Source: Paenibacillus baekrokdamisoli
GTDB taxonomy: Bacteria > Bacillota > Bacilli > Paenibacillales > Paenibacillaceae
DNA: 64,000 bases
Direction: 5' to 3'
Assembly (NCBI RefSeq): GCF_003945345.1
Contig: NZ_AP019308.1
Coordinates: 5,632,501 to 5,696,500, forward strand
In this document: positions 33,986 through 43,199 of the stretch, one piece after another
How positions within the stretch are numbered: position 1 is the first letter of the stretch
How the letters are laid out: each line of letters opens with the position of its first letter
Translations under genes and position numbers: made by a program
The notes under the pieces: generated by a model
The model's database searches: none
What the model was told of the DNA's origin: nothing
Seen by the model: the letters and a program-made list of their open reading frames with translations, nothing else

Positions 33986-34429
33986 ATGGGTAAAGATAAA
34001 GAGGATTCCTTAAATCTCTTCATCGTACTCTCAAGAGCGAGCCAGTGGGTAAATGCACATGCGGATCGAGATATTCGCACGCTTGGCTTGAATCGAACCG
34101 AGTTTGGCGTTCTGGAGCTCCTGTATCATAAAGGGGCACAGCCCATCCAACAAATCGGTGGAAAAGTACTGATGAGCAGTGGCAACATCACGTATGTGGT
34201 GGATAAGCTTGAGCAGAAGCAATTCGTTCAGCGCAAGGCTTCTACCGAGGACAGGCGTCTCATCTATGCGGAGATAACCGACAAGGGCAAGGCATTCATC
34301 GATGAAAAATTCCCTGCACATGCAGCAGTGATCGAGAAGGCCGTTGCTGGACTTACCCCCGAAGAGAAGAAGATCGCAAGTCAGCTGCTTAAGAAGTTAG
34401 GCAGCTTTGCTCAAGAGAGCTTTAAGTAG
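33986..34429 (+). CDS. mhqR: MarR-family repressor, MhqR-like
   Basis: Winged-helix regulator of about 147 residues with LGLNRTEFGVLELLYHKGAQ, recognition helix VLMSSGNITYVVDKLEQK and wing KASTEDRRLIYAEITDKGK. The match to MhqR rests on the fold, on the three downstream genes (ring-cleaving dioxygenase, MhqD-like hydrolase, flavin reductase) and on two MhqR-type operators. MhqR represses genes for handling quinone-like electrophiles and is inactivated by them. ATG 33986 with GAGGTGA is chosen over GTG 33977. Confidence 0.88.
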   Translation: MGKDKEDSLNLFIVLSRASQWVNAHADRDIRTLGLNRTEFGVLELLYHKGAQPIQQIGGKVLMSSGNITYVVDKLEQKQFVQRKASTEDRRLIYAEITDKGKAFIDEKFPAHAAVIEKAVAGLTPEEKKIASQLLKKLGSFAQESFK

Positions 34430-34470
34430 TTATAAGGGATACTTCTTATTACTGCTTTAGCTTTATCATA

Positions 34471-34488
34471 TATCTTAAATTAGAGATA
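34471..34488 (+). promoter_or_regulatory. MhqR-type operator upstream of the dioxygenase operon
   Basis: TATCTTAAATTAGAGATA, an 18-bp palindrome matching the site at 33929 at most positions, lies 28 bp before the dioxygenase start, overlapping the expected promoter. Confidence 0.72.
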
Positions 34489-34515
34489 ATTATTCTAAAA
34501 GGAGCTGTGAACAAA

Positions 34516-35466
34516 ATGACCAAACAGACAGCAGGGATTCATCATATTACTGCATTTGTGAGAAATGCACAGGAAACAGTTGATTTTTATTCCGGTGTGC
34601 TAGGACTTCGACTCGTGAAGAAAACAATCAACTTTGACGCACCCGAGGTTTATCATCTTTACTTCGGTGATCAAAGCGGAAGCCCAGGAACAATCATTAC
34701 CTTCTTCCCATGGGCGCATTCACGCAAAGGAAGAATCGGCGGCGGGCAGGTGGGTACAACCACTTATGTAGTTCCGCCGGGTACCTTGGCGTTCTGGAAG
34801 GAGCGGCTGGCTCGGTTTCAGATTCCAGTTGCGATAACGGAGCGTTTCTCGGAAACATATGTCGAATTTGTCGATCCAGATGGCTTGCAGCTGGAGCTTG
34901 TTGAACGGGAGCAGGGAGCCCCAAGTGAATGGTCATTCGGCGGGGTCCCTGCAGAGAAGGCAATTAAAGGGTTCGGCGGTGCTATTCTATACAGCGCTGC
35001 TTCTGCTAAGACAGCAAGGGTGCTTGAGAATGTAATGGGGCTTGAGCAAGTCGGGCAAGAAGGACCGTATATGCGGTTTCAAGCGACGGGAGATCTCGGC
35101 AATGTCATTGATGTTAACACAGCCTCTATGCCAATGGGTGAGGGTGGCGCCGGTACAGTCCACCATATTGCTTGGCGCGCGAAAGATGATGAGGATCATG
35201 TAAGCTGGAGGAATCACGTTGCACAAAGCGGCCTTCAGCCTACACCGGTCATCGACCGACAATATTTTAATGCGATTTATTTCCGTGAAGGAGGAGGCAT
35301 TCTGTTCGAGATTGCCACCGATCCACCGGGTTTTGCGAATGATGAACAGCCAGATCAGCTAGGGGAGCATCTGATGCTGCCGGAATGGTTCGAGGAGAAA
35401 CGTGCTGATATTGTGAAGAATCTACCGCCTATTGAAGTTCGGGTATTAGAGGAGGATGCGAAGTGA
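34516..35466 (+). CDS. mhqO: Ring-cleaving dioxygenase (MhqO-like, VOC fold)
   Basis: Glyoxalase/bleomycin-resistance-fold dioxygenase of about 316 residues with two VOC modules. Metal ligands are visible as His in GIHHITAFV near the N-terminus, His in TVHHIAWRAKDDED and Glu in ILFEIATDPPGF. Members open hydroquinone or catechol rings. ATG 34516 is chosen since GGAG lies 11 nt before it, whereas the in-frame GTG 34507 is only 2 nt from that site. Its stop overlaps the next start (AAGTGA), so it is coupled to the hydrolase. Confidence 0.88.
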   Translation: MTKQTAGIHHITAFVRNAQETVDFYSGVLGLRLVKKTINFDAPEVYHLYFGDQSGSPGTIITFFPWAHSRKGRIGGGQVGTTTYVVPPGTLAFWKERLARFQIPVAITERFSETYVEFVDPDGLQLELVEREQGAPSEWSFGGVPAEKAIKGFGGAILYSAASAKTARVLENVMGLEQVGQEGPYMRFQATGDLGNVIDVNTASMPMGEGGAGTVHHIAWRAKDDEDHVSWRNHVAQSGLQPTPVIDRQYFNAIYFREGGGILFEIATDPPGFANDEQPDQLGEHLMLPEWFEEKRADIVKNLPPIEVRVLEEDAK

Positions 35467-36068
35467 AGCATATCTTTCAAGAAGGATTGGATAAAGACGC
35501 TAAGGTACTCGTTCTCTTGCATGGAACTGGAGGGACGGAGCGTGACCTATTGCCGCTTGCCGAGCGAATTGCTCCCCGTTCATCGGTGCTTAGCATAAGA
35601 GGGAACGTACTAGAGAATGGCATGCCGCGATTTTTTCGGCGGTTAGCCGAAGGTATTTTCGATGAGGAGGATCTTCTGTTCCGTACGAAGGAGCTGAATG
35701 ATTTCTTGGATAAAGCTGCTGTAGACTATGGATTTGATCGGCAGAACCTTGTGGCTATCGGCTATTCGAATGGTGCTAACATAGCGGGAAGCCTGTTATT
35801 CCATCATCCCCACGCGTTAAAAGGCGCGATTCTTCATCACCCGATGGTACCAAGGCGAGGTGTGGCTCTACCCGATATGACAGGACTTCCCTGCTTTATT
35901 GGAGCAGGGAAGAATGATCCGATATGCTCTCCCGAAGAGACGGAAGAGCTAAGTACATTACTCAAGCAGGCGGGTGCCTCGGTAACGGTTCATTGGGAAA
36001 GCTATGGTCATCAGCTGACACAGCCCGAGGTGGAAGCCGCGGCACAATGGTACCAGCAAGCTTTCTAA
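35463..36068 (+). CDS. mhqD: MhqD-like carboxylesterase (alpha/beta hydrolase)
   Basis: Serine hydrolase of 201 residues. It shows the oxyanion loop LLHGTGG, nucleophile Ser in GYSNGANIAGS, catalytic Asp in GAGKNDPICS and His in SYGHQLTQPE. This triad and size match MhqD. GTG 35463 overlaps the dioxygenase stop. It probably works on products of quinone detoxification. Confidence 0.88.
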   Translation: MKHIFQEGLDKDAKVLVLLHGTGGTERDLLPLAERIAPRSSVLSIRGNVLENGMPRFFRRLAEGIFDEEDLLFRTKELNDFLDKAAVDYGFDRQNLVAIGYSNGANIAGSLLFHHPHALKGAILHHPMVPRRGVALPDMTGLPCFIGAGKNDPICSPEETEELSTLLKQAGASVTVHWESYGHQLTQPEVEAAAQWYQQAF

Positions 36069-36121
36069 GAAAGCTTACAAGGAACGGACAACTCACCACA
36101 GTTAAGAGGGGAATGCCAAGC

Positions 36122-36739
36122 ATGACAATGATTACTATTGATCCCGCAAGCCAAGGCGACCGAGATAATTATAAGCTGCTCATTGGAAGTGTTATTCCGA
36201 GACCTATTGCTCTAGTCACCACCCTCTCAAGCGAGGGGGTTCTGAATGCAGCGCCGTTCAGTTACTTCAATATTATTACGGCCAGCCCGCCGATGATCTC
36301 CATATCCGTTCATCGGAAGCAGGGTGTGATGAAGGATACCTCCAGGAATGCGATAGCGGCAGGAGCCTTCGTCGTTCATGTATCGGATGAATCTTATATT
36401 AGGCAGATCAATGAAACAGCTGCAAACCTGCCGCCAGAGGAAAGTGAAGTGGATTATGCTGGCTTGACGCCAGTCCCAAGCACTAAGGTTACTGTACCGG
36501 GGCTGGCTGAAGCCCGCATCCGTATGGAATGTGTGCTGGAGCAGATTATTCCACTAGGCGGAACAGAGGGAGCACCTTCAACGGATTTGATAATCGGACG
36601 GATTGTTTGCTTTCATTTGGACGAATCTGTCTATCAGAACGGACACATTGATGCAGTGAAACTACAACCAGTCAGTCGTTTGGCGGGCAGTCTATATGCG
36701 AAGCTAGGCGAGATATTCTCGATTGATCGCCCACAATAG
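36122..36739 (+). CDS. Flavin reductase-like FMN-binding protein
   Basis: Split-barrel flavoprotein of about 205 residues (flavin_reduct family). It starts with NYKLLIGSVIPRPIALVTTL and contains LNAAPFSYFNIITASPPMIS, the FMN-binding signature. ATG 36122 is chosen for GAGGGG at 10 nt; ATG 36113 is too close to that site. It ends the MhqR-controlled operon and may supply reduced flavin or reduce quinones. Confidence 0.85.
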   Translation: MTMITIDPASQGDRDNYKLLIGSVIPRPIALVTTLSSEGVLNAAPFSYFNIITASPPMISISVHRKQGVMKDTSRNAIAAGAFVVHVSDESYIRQINETAANLPPEESEVDYAGLTPVPSTKVTVPGLAEARIRMECVLEQIIPLGGTEGAPSTDLIIGRIVCFHLDESVYQNGHIDAVKLQPVSRLAGSLYAKLGEIFSIDRPQ

Positions 36740-36783
36740 CAGGTAAGGTTTACCTCATGAACGATATTTGAACAAAATAATCG

Positions 36784-36826
36784 CCCCCATTTTGGTCTGT
36801 TCCAATAAGCCAAAATGGGGGTTTGA
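36784..36826 (+). terminator. Terminator of the mhq operon
   Basis: CCCCCATTTTGG pairs perfectly with CCAAAATGGGGG across a 14-nt loop, followed by TTTGAT. It lies 45 bp after the flavin reductase stop. Confidence 0.78.
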
Positions 36827-36987
36827 TCTGTGTATGAGACAGGTGGGAAATGTTTATCCTACCGCATATCGGATATTCAGGTATACTTAGTAAGTGTTTT
36901 GAAACCAAAATGGTTTTCATCCGTATTACTGATGTCGGCTTTGAAATGAAAGAAGAGAACGGATCCGAGAGAGGACAATGTGTAAGC

Positions 36988-38037
36988 ATGTTTCAAGAGG
37001 ACAAAAGCGCTTGGCGAAAAGATATCGCAACCTACGAAAGACCACAGATTCGTCATAGTGTGTGGCAAATTCTGAATACGCTGTTGCCCGTATTCTTGCT
37101 TTGGTATATTGCTTATGCAAGTTTATCTGTCTCTTATTGGCTTACCCTTGGAGTATCTGTCCTTGCCGGAGGCTTCTTAGTTCGAACCTTCATCATTTTT
37201 CATGACTGCTGTCACAGATCATTCTTCAAAAACAAAGCTGCAAACGAGATTATTGGTACGATAACCGGGATCATGACGTATGTACCTTTTCACCAATGGC
37301 GTCATACGCATAGCGTTCACCATTCGACTAGCGGTAATTTAGATAAACGCGGTACAGGAGACATTTGGACACTGACAGTAGAAGAATATTTGTCGGCCAC
37401 ACCTCTCAAACGGCGCATCTATCGGCTTTATCGTAATCCCTTCATCATGTTTATTATTGGTCCAATTTATATATTTCTACTCGATTATCGCTTTAACCGC
37501 AAAGGCTCAAGCATGAAAGAAAGAATAAATACGTATATAACGAACATTGGTATTGTCGGCATAGCCGCTTTACTTATCTGGGCTGTAGGCTGGCAAGCGT
37601 ATCTGATGATTCAAATTCCTGTGTTCTTCGCGTCAAGCATGACAGGGATCTGGCTCTTTTATGTACAGCATCAGTTCGAGGAATCCTATTTTGAAGAAAA
37701 TGAAGATTGGGATTATGTGCAGGCTGCCATGCAGGGTAGTTCCTTCTATAATCTGCCCAAATTCCTTCATTGGATAACTGGTAATATCGGTTATCATCAT
37801 ATTCATCATCTAAGCCCGAGGGTGCCCAATTACAATTTGGAATCCGTTCACAACAAGAATCAGCGGTTTCGGAATGTGCCGACGATTTCATTGTTAACGA
37901 GTCTGCAATCCCTTCGGTTCCGATTATGGAATGAGCAAACGAAGAAGTTTGTTGGAATCAAAGAAGTGAAGCGAATGGCTGCCGACAAGCTATCCCTTCC
38001 GGTACTACCTGTACCTGTGAGTAAGAAGATATCATAG
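36988..38037 (+). CDS. des: Membrane fatty acid desaturase (Des-like)
   Basis: Integral membrane di-iron desaturase of about 349 residues, close to B. subtilis Des (delta-5 acyl-lipid desaturase) by eye. The three His boxes are HDCCHRS, HQWRHTHSVHH and HHIHHLSP, and the segments TGDIW and RLYRNPFIMFIIGPIY also match. ATG 36988 is chosen to fit the family N-terminus; its GAGAGG site is rather far (13 nt), and ATG 36946 is an alternative. The product adjusts membrane fluidity, typically at low temperature. No DesK/DesR pair is adjacent. The last codons and terminator are duplicated at 51145. Confidence 0.93.
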   Translation: MFQEDKSAWRKDIATYERPQIRHSVWQILNTLLPVFLLWYIAYASLSVSYWLTLGVSVLAGGFLVRTFIIFHDCCHRSFFKNKAANEIIGTITGIMTYVPFHQWRHTHSVHHSTSGNLDKRGTGDIWTLTVEEYLSATPLKRRIYRLYRNPFIMFIIGPIYIFLLDYRFNRKGSSMKERINTYITNIGIVGIAALLIWAVGWQAYLMIQIPVFFASSMTGIWLFYVQHQFEESYFEENEDWDYVQAAMQGSSFYNLPKFLHWITGNIGYHHIHHLSPRVPNYNLESVHNKNQRFRNVPTISLLTSLQSLRFRLWNEQTKKFVGIKEVKRMAADKLSLPVLPVPVSKKIS

Positions 38038-38081
38038 CGATGAATGACCGAATGACGTGAGATAACTCGCGTCATTCGGTT
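38022..38081 (+). repeat. 60-bp exact repeat, copy 1 (des 3' end and terminator)
   Basis: Identical to 51145-51204 over 60 bp. It includes the last five codons of the desaturase gene (encoding KKIS and stop), the spacer and the whole terminator stem. Confidence 0.9.
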
Positions 38082-38088
38082 TTTTTTG
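38047..38088 (+). terminator. Terminator of the desaturase gene
   Basis: ACCGAATGACG pairs perfectly with CGTCATTCGGT around a 12-nt loop, followed by eight T residues. The same stem occurs at 51170. Confidence 0.88.
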
Positions 38089-38136
38089 TTTTTCTGCCCA
38101 ATACAAATGAGGCCGCCGCACCTATCCCGGGGGATT

Positions 38137-38184
38137 AAACCTTGATGAGCTAATCCCTTAGACACTTAGACATCAAGGTTTTTT
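38137..38184 (+). terminator. Second terminator downstream of des
   Basis: AAACCTTGATG pairs with CATCAAGGTTT across a 23-nt loop, followed by TTTT. Confidence 0.7.
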
Positions 38185-38394
38185 ACTTGCACAAGAGTAG
38201 CTTTATGTCGTATGTAAGTATTTTTGTAGGAAAATGGAACCTTCTGTTGTAGTATTAGGGACAAGTTTCTATCTTGCACTCTATTCGAGTTATGCTTTGT
38301 ATGAAGGAGGGCGAAAAGAGAGAAGCAATTTTACTTTTCCTATTATTTTTCGCGCTCACAACTTCCAACTACGAGGCCTGCGGGAGGATTAACG

Positions 38395-40125
38395 ATGGCA
38401 TTGATCAAACGTTTTGTTCCCTATTCGCTTAAAAATCGGTTGACCATCATGCTGATTGTAACGACAATGATTCCGCTTGCATTGATTGGTACCATATCCT
38501 ATGCATCGATCTATTCTGTTCTGGAGAATAAAGCCGAACGGGGGGTACGAAGTAATCTGCACCAAGTCATGCTGTCGCTGGAGAGTACACTTGATCAGCT
38601 CAATCATGCCTCTCAACAGCTGGCTTTAGACGGTAGGATCGGCAAAAATCTCGATCTATATCTGAAGGCCGATATCTATGAGAAGAAGCAGCTCCTTGAT
38701 GAGATCAAGAACGAGCTCAGCCTGGTTACATTTACGAACCCATCTATGGGTCTCGCTTTTTATTATTTTGCGAATTCAGGAAAAGTCATGTTTGAAAATT
38801 ATAGCATCGAGGAGGGTGTTGATATCCTCGATCTTCCCGTTCTATCCAAGCTTGGTACGATTTCGTACAATGGACCACACCGTTCTTTGAATCCGTGGGA
38901 TGGCCATCAGGTATTCTCGATTGTCCGTAACGTTAATCTAGCAGACGAAGAGAATGTATATGTGTATATAGAAACGAGCTTTAAGCTGGCCGAGTCACTC
39001 CTGAGCATGGATCAATCGGTGGCCGACACCGCTCATTTAATTGTTGATTCTGAAGGCCGGATTCTATTCAGCGAGGATGAAAAGTTGTTTCCTACCGGAA
39101 GCCTATATGCGTCTGGTGAGCGAAATCAGAACGGTTACGCGGGGCATTATTTTTTCGAGGAATTGAACGAAAAACAAAACTGGAGATTGGTAGCCGCCAT
39201 CCCGAAGGCCTCCTATGACAGAGAGCTTCGAAGCTGGCTGCTGCAATTTGCCGCGCTGACGATCCTGTCGCTAGCTGCCGGTTGTCTGGTGGCCTGGATT
39301 CTATGGCGCACGGTGTACGAACCATTGAAGAAGCTTTCGCAGGATATGAGACTTGTTCCCTATTCCAAGTCGCAAAGCAACGGAAGAATGGCTTCGATTA
39401 TGGAATTCGACCGTATTCATAATAGCTTCGAATCCATGCGCTCGCGGATTGAGATGCTGCTGCTGGAAGCGGAGCAAAGGGAACAGCGCAAAGCACGTCT
39501 GGAAGTCGAGAAGCTGATGCACCAGATTAATCCCCATTTCCTTTACAATGCGCTCGATACGGTCCGATGGTTGGCCAGGATGAGGGGGGAGAAGGAGATT
39601 GATAAGCTGGTCTCATCGTTAAATAAAATTCTTCATTATAACCTCAACAAGGGCGAAACAGCGCAAATACGCGATGAGTTGGAAGCGCTCCAAAATTATA
39701 TGTCGGTACAATCCGCTCGGTATCAATTTCACTATGAGATCGATTTTCAGGCTGAGGAAAGCAATCTGGATTGGTTCATACCCCGGTTTATTTTGCAGCC
39801 GCTGGTTGAGAATGCGCTTCTGCATGGTCTGAAGGATGACGGGCGGATATGGGTCCGCATTGCCGCGGAAGGTTCGGATGCGCTGATCGAGGTTAGGGAC
39901 GACGGAATTGGGATGACGGAGGAGCAGCTGCGTAAGCTCAGAGATACCGAAACGGATAGTGCCCCCAGCGCCGCCGGGTTTGGCATTGGTTTAAATTACG
40001 TGAGGAAGGTCATCGCTCTGCATTTCGGAGATCGCGCGAAGCTATTCATCGAAAGCGAGCCGGATACGGGAACGATTATTACGCTTCGGTTGCCTATTAT
40101 ACGGGAGGTGAAAGGCGATGCTTAA
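38395..40125 (+). CDS. YesM-type sensor histidine kinase
   Basis: Kinase of 576 residues. Membrane segments lie at about 17-37 and 280-302 with an extracellular dCache-like sensor of about 240 residues between them. Then come HAMP, the His_kinase motif with H381 in HQINPHFLYNALDTVRW, an N-box (ILQPLVENALLHGLKDDG) and a G-box (VRDDGIGMT; GFGIGLNYV). ATG 38395 follows GGGAGG. It overlaps the regulator gene by 8 bp and heads an operon that continues through the importer, so it likely senses the sugar taken up. Confidence 0.94.
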   Translation: MALIKRFVPYSLKNRLTIMLIVTTMIPLALIGTISYASIYSVLENKAERGVRSNLHQVMLSLESTLDQLNHASQQLALDGRIGKNLDLYLKADIYEKKQLLDEIKNELSLVTFTNPSMGLAFYYFANSGKVMFENYSIEEGVDILDLPVLSKLGTISYNGPHRSLNPWDGHQVFSIVRNVNLADEENVYVYIETSFKLAESLLSMDQSVADTAHLIVDSEGRILFSEDEKLFPTGSLYASGERNQNGYAGHYFFEELNEKQNWRLVAAIPKASYDRELRSWLLQFAALTILSLAAGCLVAWILWRTVYEPLKKLSQDMRLVPYSKSQSNGRMASIMEFDRIHNSFESMRSRIEMLLLEAEQREQRKARLEVEKLMHQINPHFLYNALDTVRWLARMRGEKEIDKLVSSLNKILHYNLNKGETAQIRDELEALQNYMSVQSARYQFHYEIDFQAEESNLDWFIPRFILQPLVENALLHGLKDDGRIWVRIAAEGSDALIEVRDDGIGMTEEQLRKLRDTETDSAPSAAGFGIGLNYVRKVIALHFGDRAKLFIESEPDTGTIITLRLPIIREVKGDA

Positions 40126-41206
40126 TGTGCTTGTTGTGGATGATGATCAATTGGTGCGGAATGGTTTTATCACAATCATGCCCTGGAGCAAGCATGGCCT
40201 ACGGGTCGTAGGGGATGTCAACAATGGGGAAAAGGCGCTGGCCTTTCTTCGCGATAATCCGGTTGACTTATTAATTACAGATCTGGCCATGCCGGTCATG
40301 TCCGGAATCGAACTCATGCGGCAAGCCAAACAGCTGCTTCCGCGCCTTCGTATGGTGGTGCTGACGTTTCATCACGAATTTGAATACGCTCAGGAGGCAA
40401 TCCGCCTCGGTGCACTCGACTATATTACGAAAGTGGAACTGGAAGAAGACCGCATGGATGAGGTACTGCGGCGGATCGCATTGCGGATTTCAGAGGACGA
40501 TCAGGTAAACGGAGTGCATAGTCCTACTGTTAATGATTTCTACGAAACTCCGGCAGCTTCTGCTAGGAACGAATCTGTGGAGACAGGGAAGAAGGAGCTG
40601 CAGACGCTAAAGGAAAGATGGTGTTCGTTCGATTGGATGATCGATGACGAACGGTTCGCCCAGCTGCTTGGGGAGATGGAGGAGAGGCGTCTTGCTCCCG
40701 AACGCATCGAGATGCTGTTCGAAGCAGCGGTATCTCATTGGGAGAAGATCATTCCGGAGCTTCACCCCCATATGGATACGGACGGCCTGCACACCTGGCA
40801 GCAATGGTCGGATTGGCTCAGGCGGCTGCGGTTTGTGGTTAGCGAATCCACGCGGACACTGCCCTATTCGTCTGATGTAGTGAATTGCATAATGAAAGCG
40901 CAAGCCCATATCCGCGGCCATCTGGAGGAAGAGCTTCAGATGCCGCAGATCGCCAGGATGGTAGGCATGAGTCGGAGCTATTTCAGCCGCTGCTTTCATG
41001 ATATTTCGGGATTTACGTTTAACGATTATATCAGGGACCTACGCATTGAACGGGCCAAGGCGCTGCTTCAGCAGACGGACAAATCCATTGGTTGGATCGC
41101 TGCTCAATCGGGATACCCGAACGACAAATATTTCTCCAAAGTGTTTCGAAATGCAACCGGACTGCTGCCGAGTATCTACCGTAAAGATGTAAGAGGTCAA
41201 AAATGA
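40118..41206 (+). CDS. YesN-type response regulator with AraC DNA-binding domain
   Basis: Regulator of 362 residues, shorter than the paralogue at 1619 because the middle region is reduced. The receiver has D8/D9/D10 and phospho-acceptor D55 in LLITDLAMPVMSG. The C-terminal AraC domain shows IARMVGMSRSYFSRCFHDIS and IAAQSGYPNDKYFSKVFRNA. ATG 40118 with GGGAGG upstream overlaps the kinase end. It probably activates the downstream importer genes, which lie beyond a terminator. Confidence 0.94.
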   Translation: MLNVLVVDDDQLVRNGFITIMPWSKHGLRVVGDVNNGEKALAFLRDNPVDLLITDLAMPVMSGIELMRQAKQLLPRLRMVVLTFHHEFEYAQEAIRLGALDYITKVELEEDRMDEVLRRIALRISEDDQVNGVHSPTVNDFYETPAASARNESVETGKKELQTLKERWCSFDWMIDDERFAQLLGEMEERRLAPERIEMLFEAAVSHWEKIIPELHPHMDTDGLHTWQQWSDWLRRLRFVVSESTRTLPYSSDVVNCIMKAQAHIRGHLEEELQMPQIARMVGMSRSYFSRCFHDISGFTFNDYIRDLRIERAKALLQQTDKSIGWIAAQSGYPNDKYFSKVFRNATGLLPSIYRKDVRGQK

Positions 41207-41213
41207 TACGAAA

Positions 41214-41252
41214 ACAGGTGCAATCTTATCTACTGGATTGCGCCTGTTTTGT
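41214..41252 (+). terminator. Terminator between the two-component genes and the importer
   Basis: ACAGGTGCAATC pairs with GATTGCGCCTGT (one G-U) across a 10-nt loop, followed by TTTTGT. The importer is therefore likely transcribed from its own, regulated promoter within 41253-41364. Confidence 0.78.
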
Positions 41253-41364
41253 ACTAGAGACGAAAATAGTGGAAAAGGTGAGACTATTTTGGTCCCCCAA
41301 GAGGGGAGTCTACCTCATACTTAAAATAGATTCACAACCAATACATCCGAAGCGAGGGCGCCAA

Positions 41365-43107
41365 ATGAAGGGGAGCACATGGAGTAAAGGAATCGGGGCA
41401 ACACTAGCTATCCTGCTCGTTGCAATGACGGCAGTAGCATGCAGTGGGAGCAAGGAATCTAACAAGGAACCAGCTGAGTCGTCAACAAAAGGGGATGACG
41501 GGAAAGGGCAAGTCGCACAGGGAGATAAACAGCCAGAAGAAGCGTTCAATTATTACAAGTATAAGGAACCCGTTGAAATTACAATTGTAAAGGATGTTCC
41601 TCCAGGGCTAAAGCTGCCTGAAGGGGAAACGATTGAAGACAATTCAGTCTCGCGTTTCGTCAAGAAACATACGAACATCGACTTTAAAGTGGCTTGGTAC
41701 GCTACAGGACAGGATTTCGTGCAGAAGCAGCAGCTGGCAATTGCCAGCAATGACATCCCGGATGTCATGCTGGTCGATGAAACGACATTCCGGCAGCTGG
41801 CTGCTGCTGGGCAGCTTGAGGATCTGACCGAAGTGTACAACAAATATGCGCAGCCGAAACTGAAGCTCAAGTACGAAGCAACAGGTGGCGTGGCGTTAGG
41901 TAAAGCGACCTATGACGGCAAACTGATGGCGCTCCCTAATTTAAGCGGACTTGCTGAATCGATCAGTCTGTTATGGGTACGGCAGGATTGGTTGGATAAG
42001 CTCAATATTCCTGCACCCAAAACTACGGAAGATGTGGAAGCGATTGCAAAGGCTTTCGTCCAGCAGGATCCCAATGGAAACAAAAAAGCGGATACGATAG
42101 GTTTGACCGGATCGGGTTCGACACTGTACTCGAATGGTTATGCAGGCATGCATGATTTTACGGGACTATTCGCTGCTTATAACGCTTACCCTGGCCTTTG
42201 GCAGAAGGGAGCGGACGGTTCGATTGTATATGGTTCAACTACAGCAGAGACGAAGGCGGCGATTGCCAAGCTGCGCAGCATGTATGCGGATGGGCTGATC
42301 GATAAGGAATTCGCGCTGCGCAAGGACCCGAATCAACTCATATCGAGTGGAGAAGCAGGCATGTTCTTCGGCCCTTGGTGGGCGCCATGGAACTTGTATG
42401 AATCCATTAAGAATGATCCAAAGGCAAATTGGAAGCCCTATTGGATTGCCGATGCGGAAGGCAAGCTCAACACGCATATGGTACCGATCAGTTCCCACTT
42501 TGTTGTTGTGAAGAAAGGCTTTAAGCACCCGGATGCGGTTATGACCTATATTAACTGGTATACAGGCGGAGACGATCTGAAGAGCAAGGACGAGAAGGAA
42601 AGAGCCCGTGCTCAAGAGCGGTTGGATGATTACAAAAAGCTGGATCCGACTTTAATCGCCCCACTATATCCCTTATATACAACTTATGTGGACACCGATG
42701 TAGTGGAAAAGACAGCTACTAAGCTGAAGCAGGCAATTAGCGGTGAAATAAAGCCGGAAGACATAGAAGAAGCCGGGGATAAAGTATTATTCGAGCAATG
42801 GCAGCGTGATAATGCCAATCCGAGGGGTAATGCGGGCGATTGGCCTCCTCCATATGCGTTCCTGAATGGCGGGGGTGCTATCATGCAGCCAGCGGATCGA
42901 AAGGTATTTAACGAATATACGGCAACGACAAAGACCATGCAGCGCAAGTGGGGAAACCTGCAGAAGCTGGAAACCGAAACATTATACAAAATCATTATGG
43001 GTGAAGTGCCGCTCGAAGCGTTCGATACCTTCGTAGAGAAATGGAAAAGCCAAGGTGGCAGCGAGATTATCACTGAAATTGAAGCTGAACTGAGCAAGCA
43101 AAAATAA
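41365..43107 (+). CDS. Extracellular sugar-binding lipoprotein (LplA-type)
   Basis: Solute-binding lipoprotein of about 580 residues. The signal ends in lipobox AVAC. A Ser/Lys/Glu-rich linker precedes the binding domain, which shows KKHTNIDFKVAWYATGQDFV, NDIPDVMLVDETTF and MFFGPWWAPWNLYESIK. ATG 41365 follows GAGGG; the frame is open 162 bp upstream, but that part runs through the terminator. It is the first gene of the import section and is followed by an intercistronic hairpin, as in the mannoside operon. Confidence 0.93.
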   Translation: MKGSTWSKGIGATLAILLVAMTAVACSGSKESNKEPAESSTKGDDGKGQVAQGDKQPEEAFNYYKYKEPVEITIVKDVPPGLKLPEGETIEDNSVSRFVKKHTNIDFKVAWYATGQDFVQKQQLAIASNDIPDVMLVDETTFRQLAAAGQLEDLTEVYNKYAQPKLKLKYEATGGVALGKATYDGKLMALPNLSGLAESISLLWVRQDWLDKLNIPAPKTTEDVEAIAKAFVQQDPNGNKKADTIGLTGSGSTLYSNGYAGMHDFTGLFAAYNAYPGLWQKGADGSIVYGSTTAETKAAIAKLRSMYADGLIDKEFALRKDPNQLISSGEAGMFFGPWWAPWNLYESIKNDPKANWKPYWIADAEGKLNTHMVPISSHFVVVKKGFKHPDAVMTYINWYTGGDDLKSKDEKERARAQERLDDYKKLDPTLIAPLYPLYTTYVDTDVVEKTATKLKQAISGEIKPEDIEEAGDKVLFEQWQRDNANPRGNAGDWPPPYAFLNGGGAIMQPADRKVFNEYTATTKTMQRKWGNLQKLETETLYKIIMGEVPLEAFDTFVEKWKSQGGSEIITEIEAELSKQK

Positions 43108-43120
43108 AAGAAATAAAGAC

Positions 43121-43174
43121 GGGGCTAGCGCCGGCGTATGAATGGGCTTCGGCTTAGGCATATGGCGCTGCCCT
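43121..43174 (+). other. Intercistronic hairpin after the binding-protein gene
   Basis: GGGC-AGCGCC pairs with GGCGCT-GCCC with one mismatch across a 30-nt loop. No T tract follows. It lies between binding-protein and permease genes like the hairpin at 22636, a usual place for mRNA stabilisation. Confidence 0.5.
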
Positions 43175-43199
43175 GCAATGCCAAAATGGGGTGGAAGCT

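Larger units (their letters stand above)
38038..38394 (+). other. Intergenic region with two terminators and a leader
   Basis: Two rho-independent terminators lie in tandem (38047-38088 and 38137-38184). The second has no obvious gene of its own, so something may have been lost between them. The remaining 200 bp precede the kinase gene and must hold its promoter; no clear -10/-35 pair was assigned. Confidence 0.5.
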
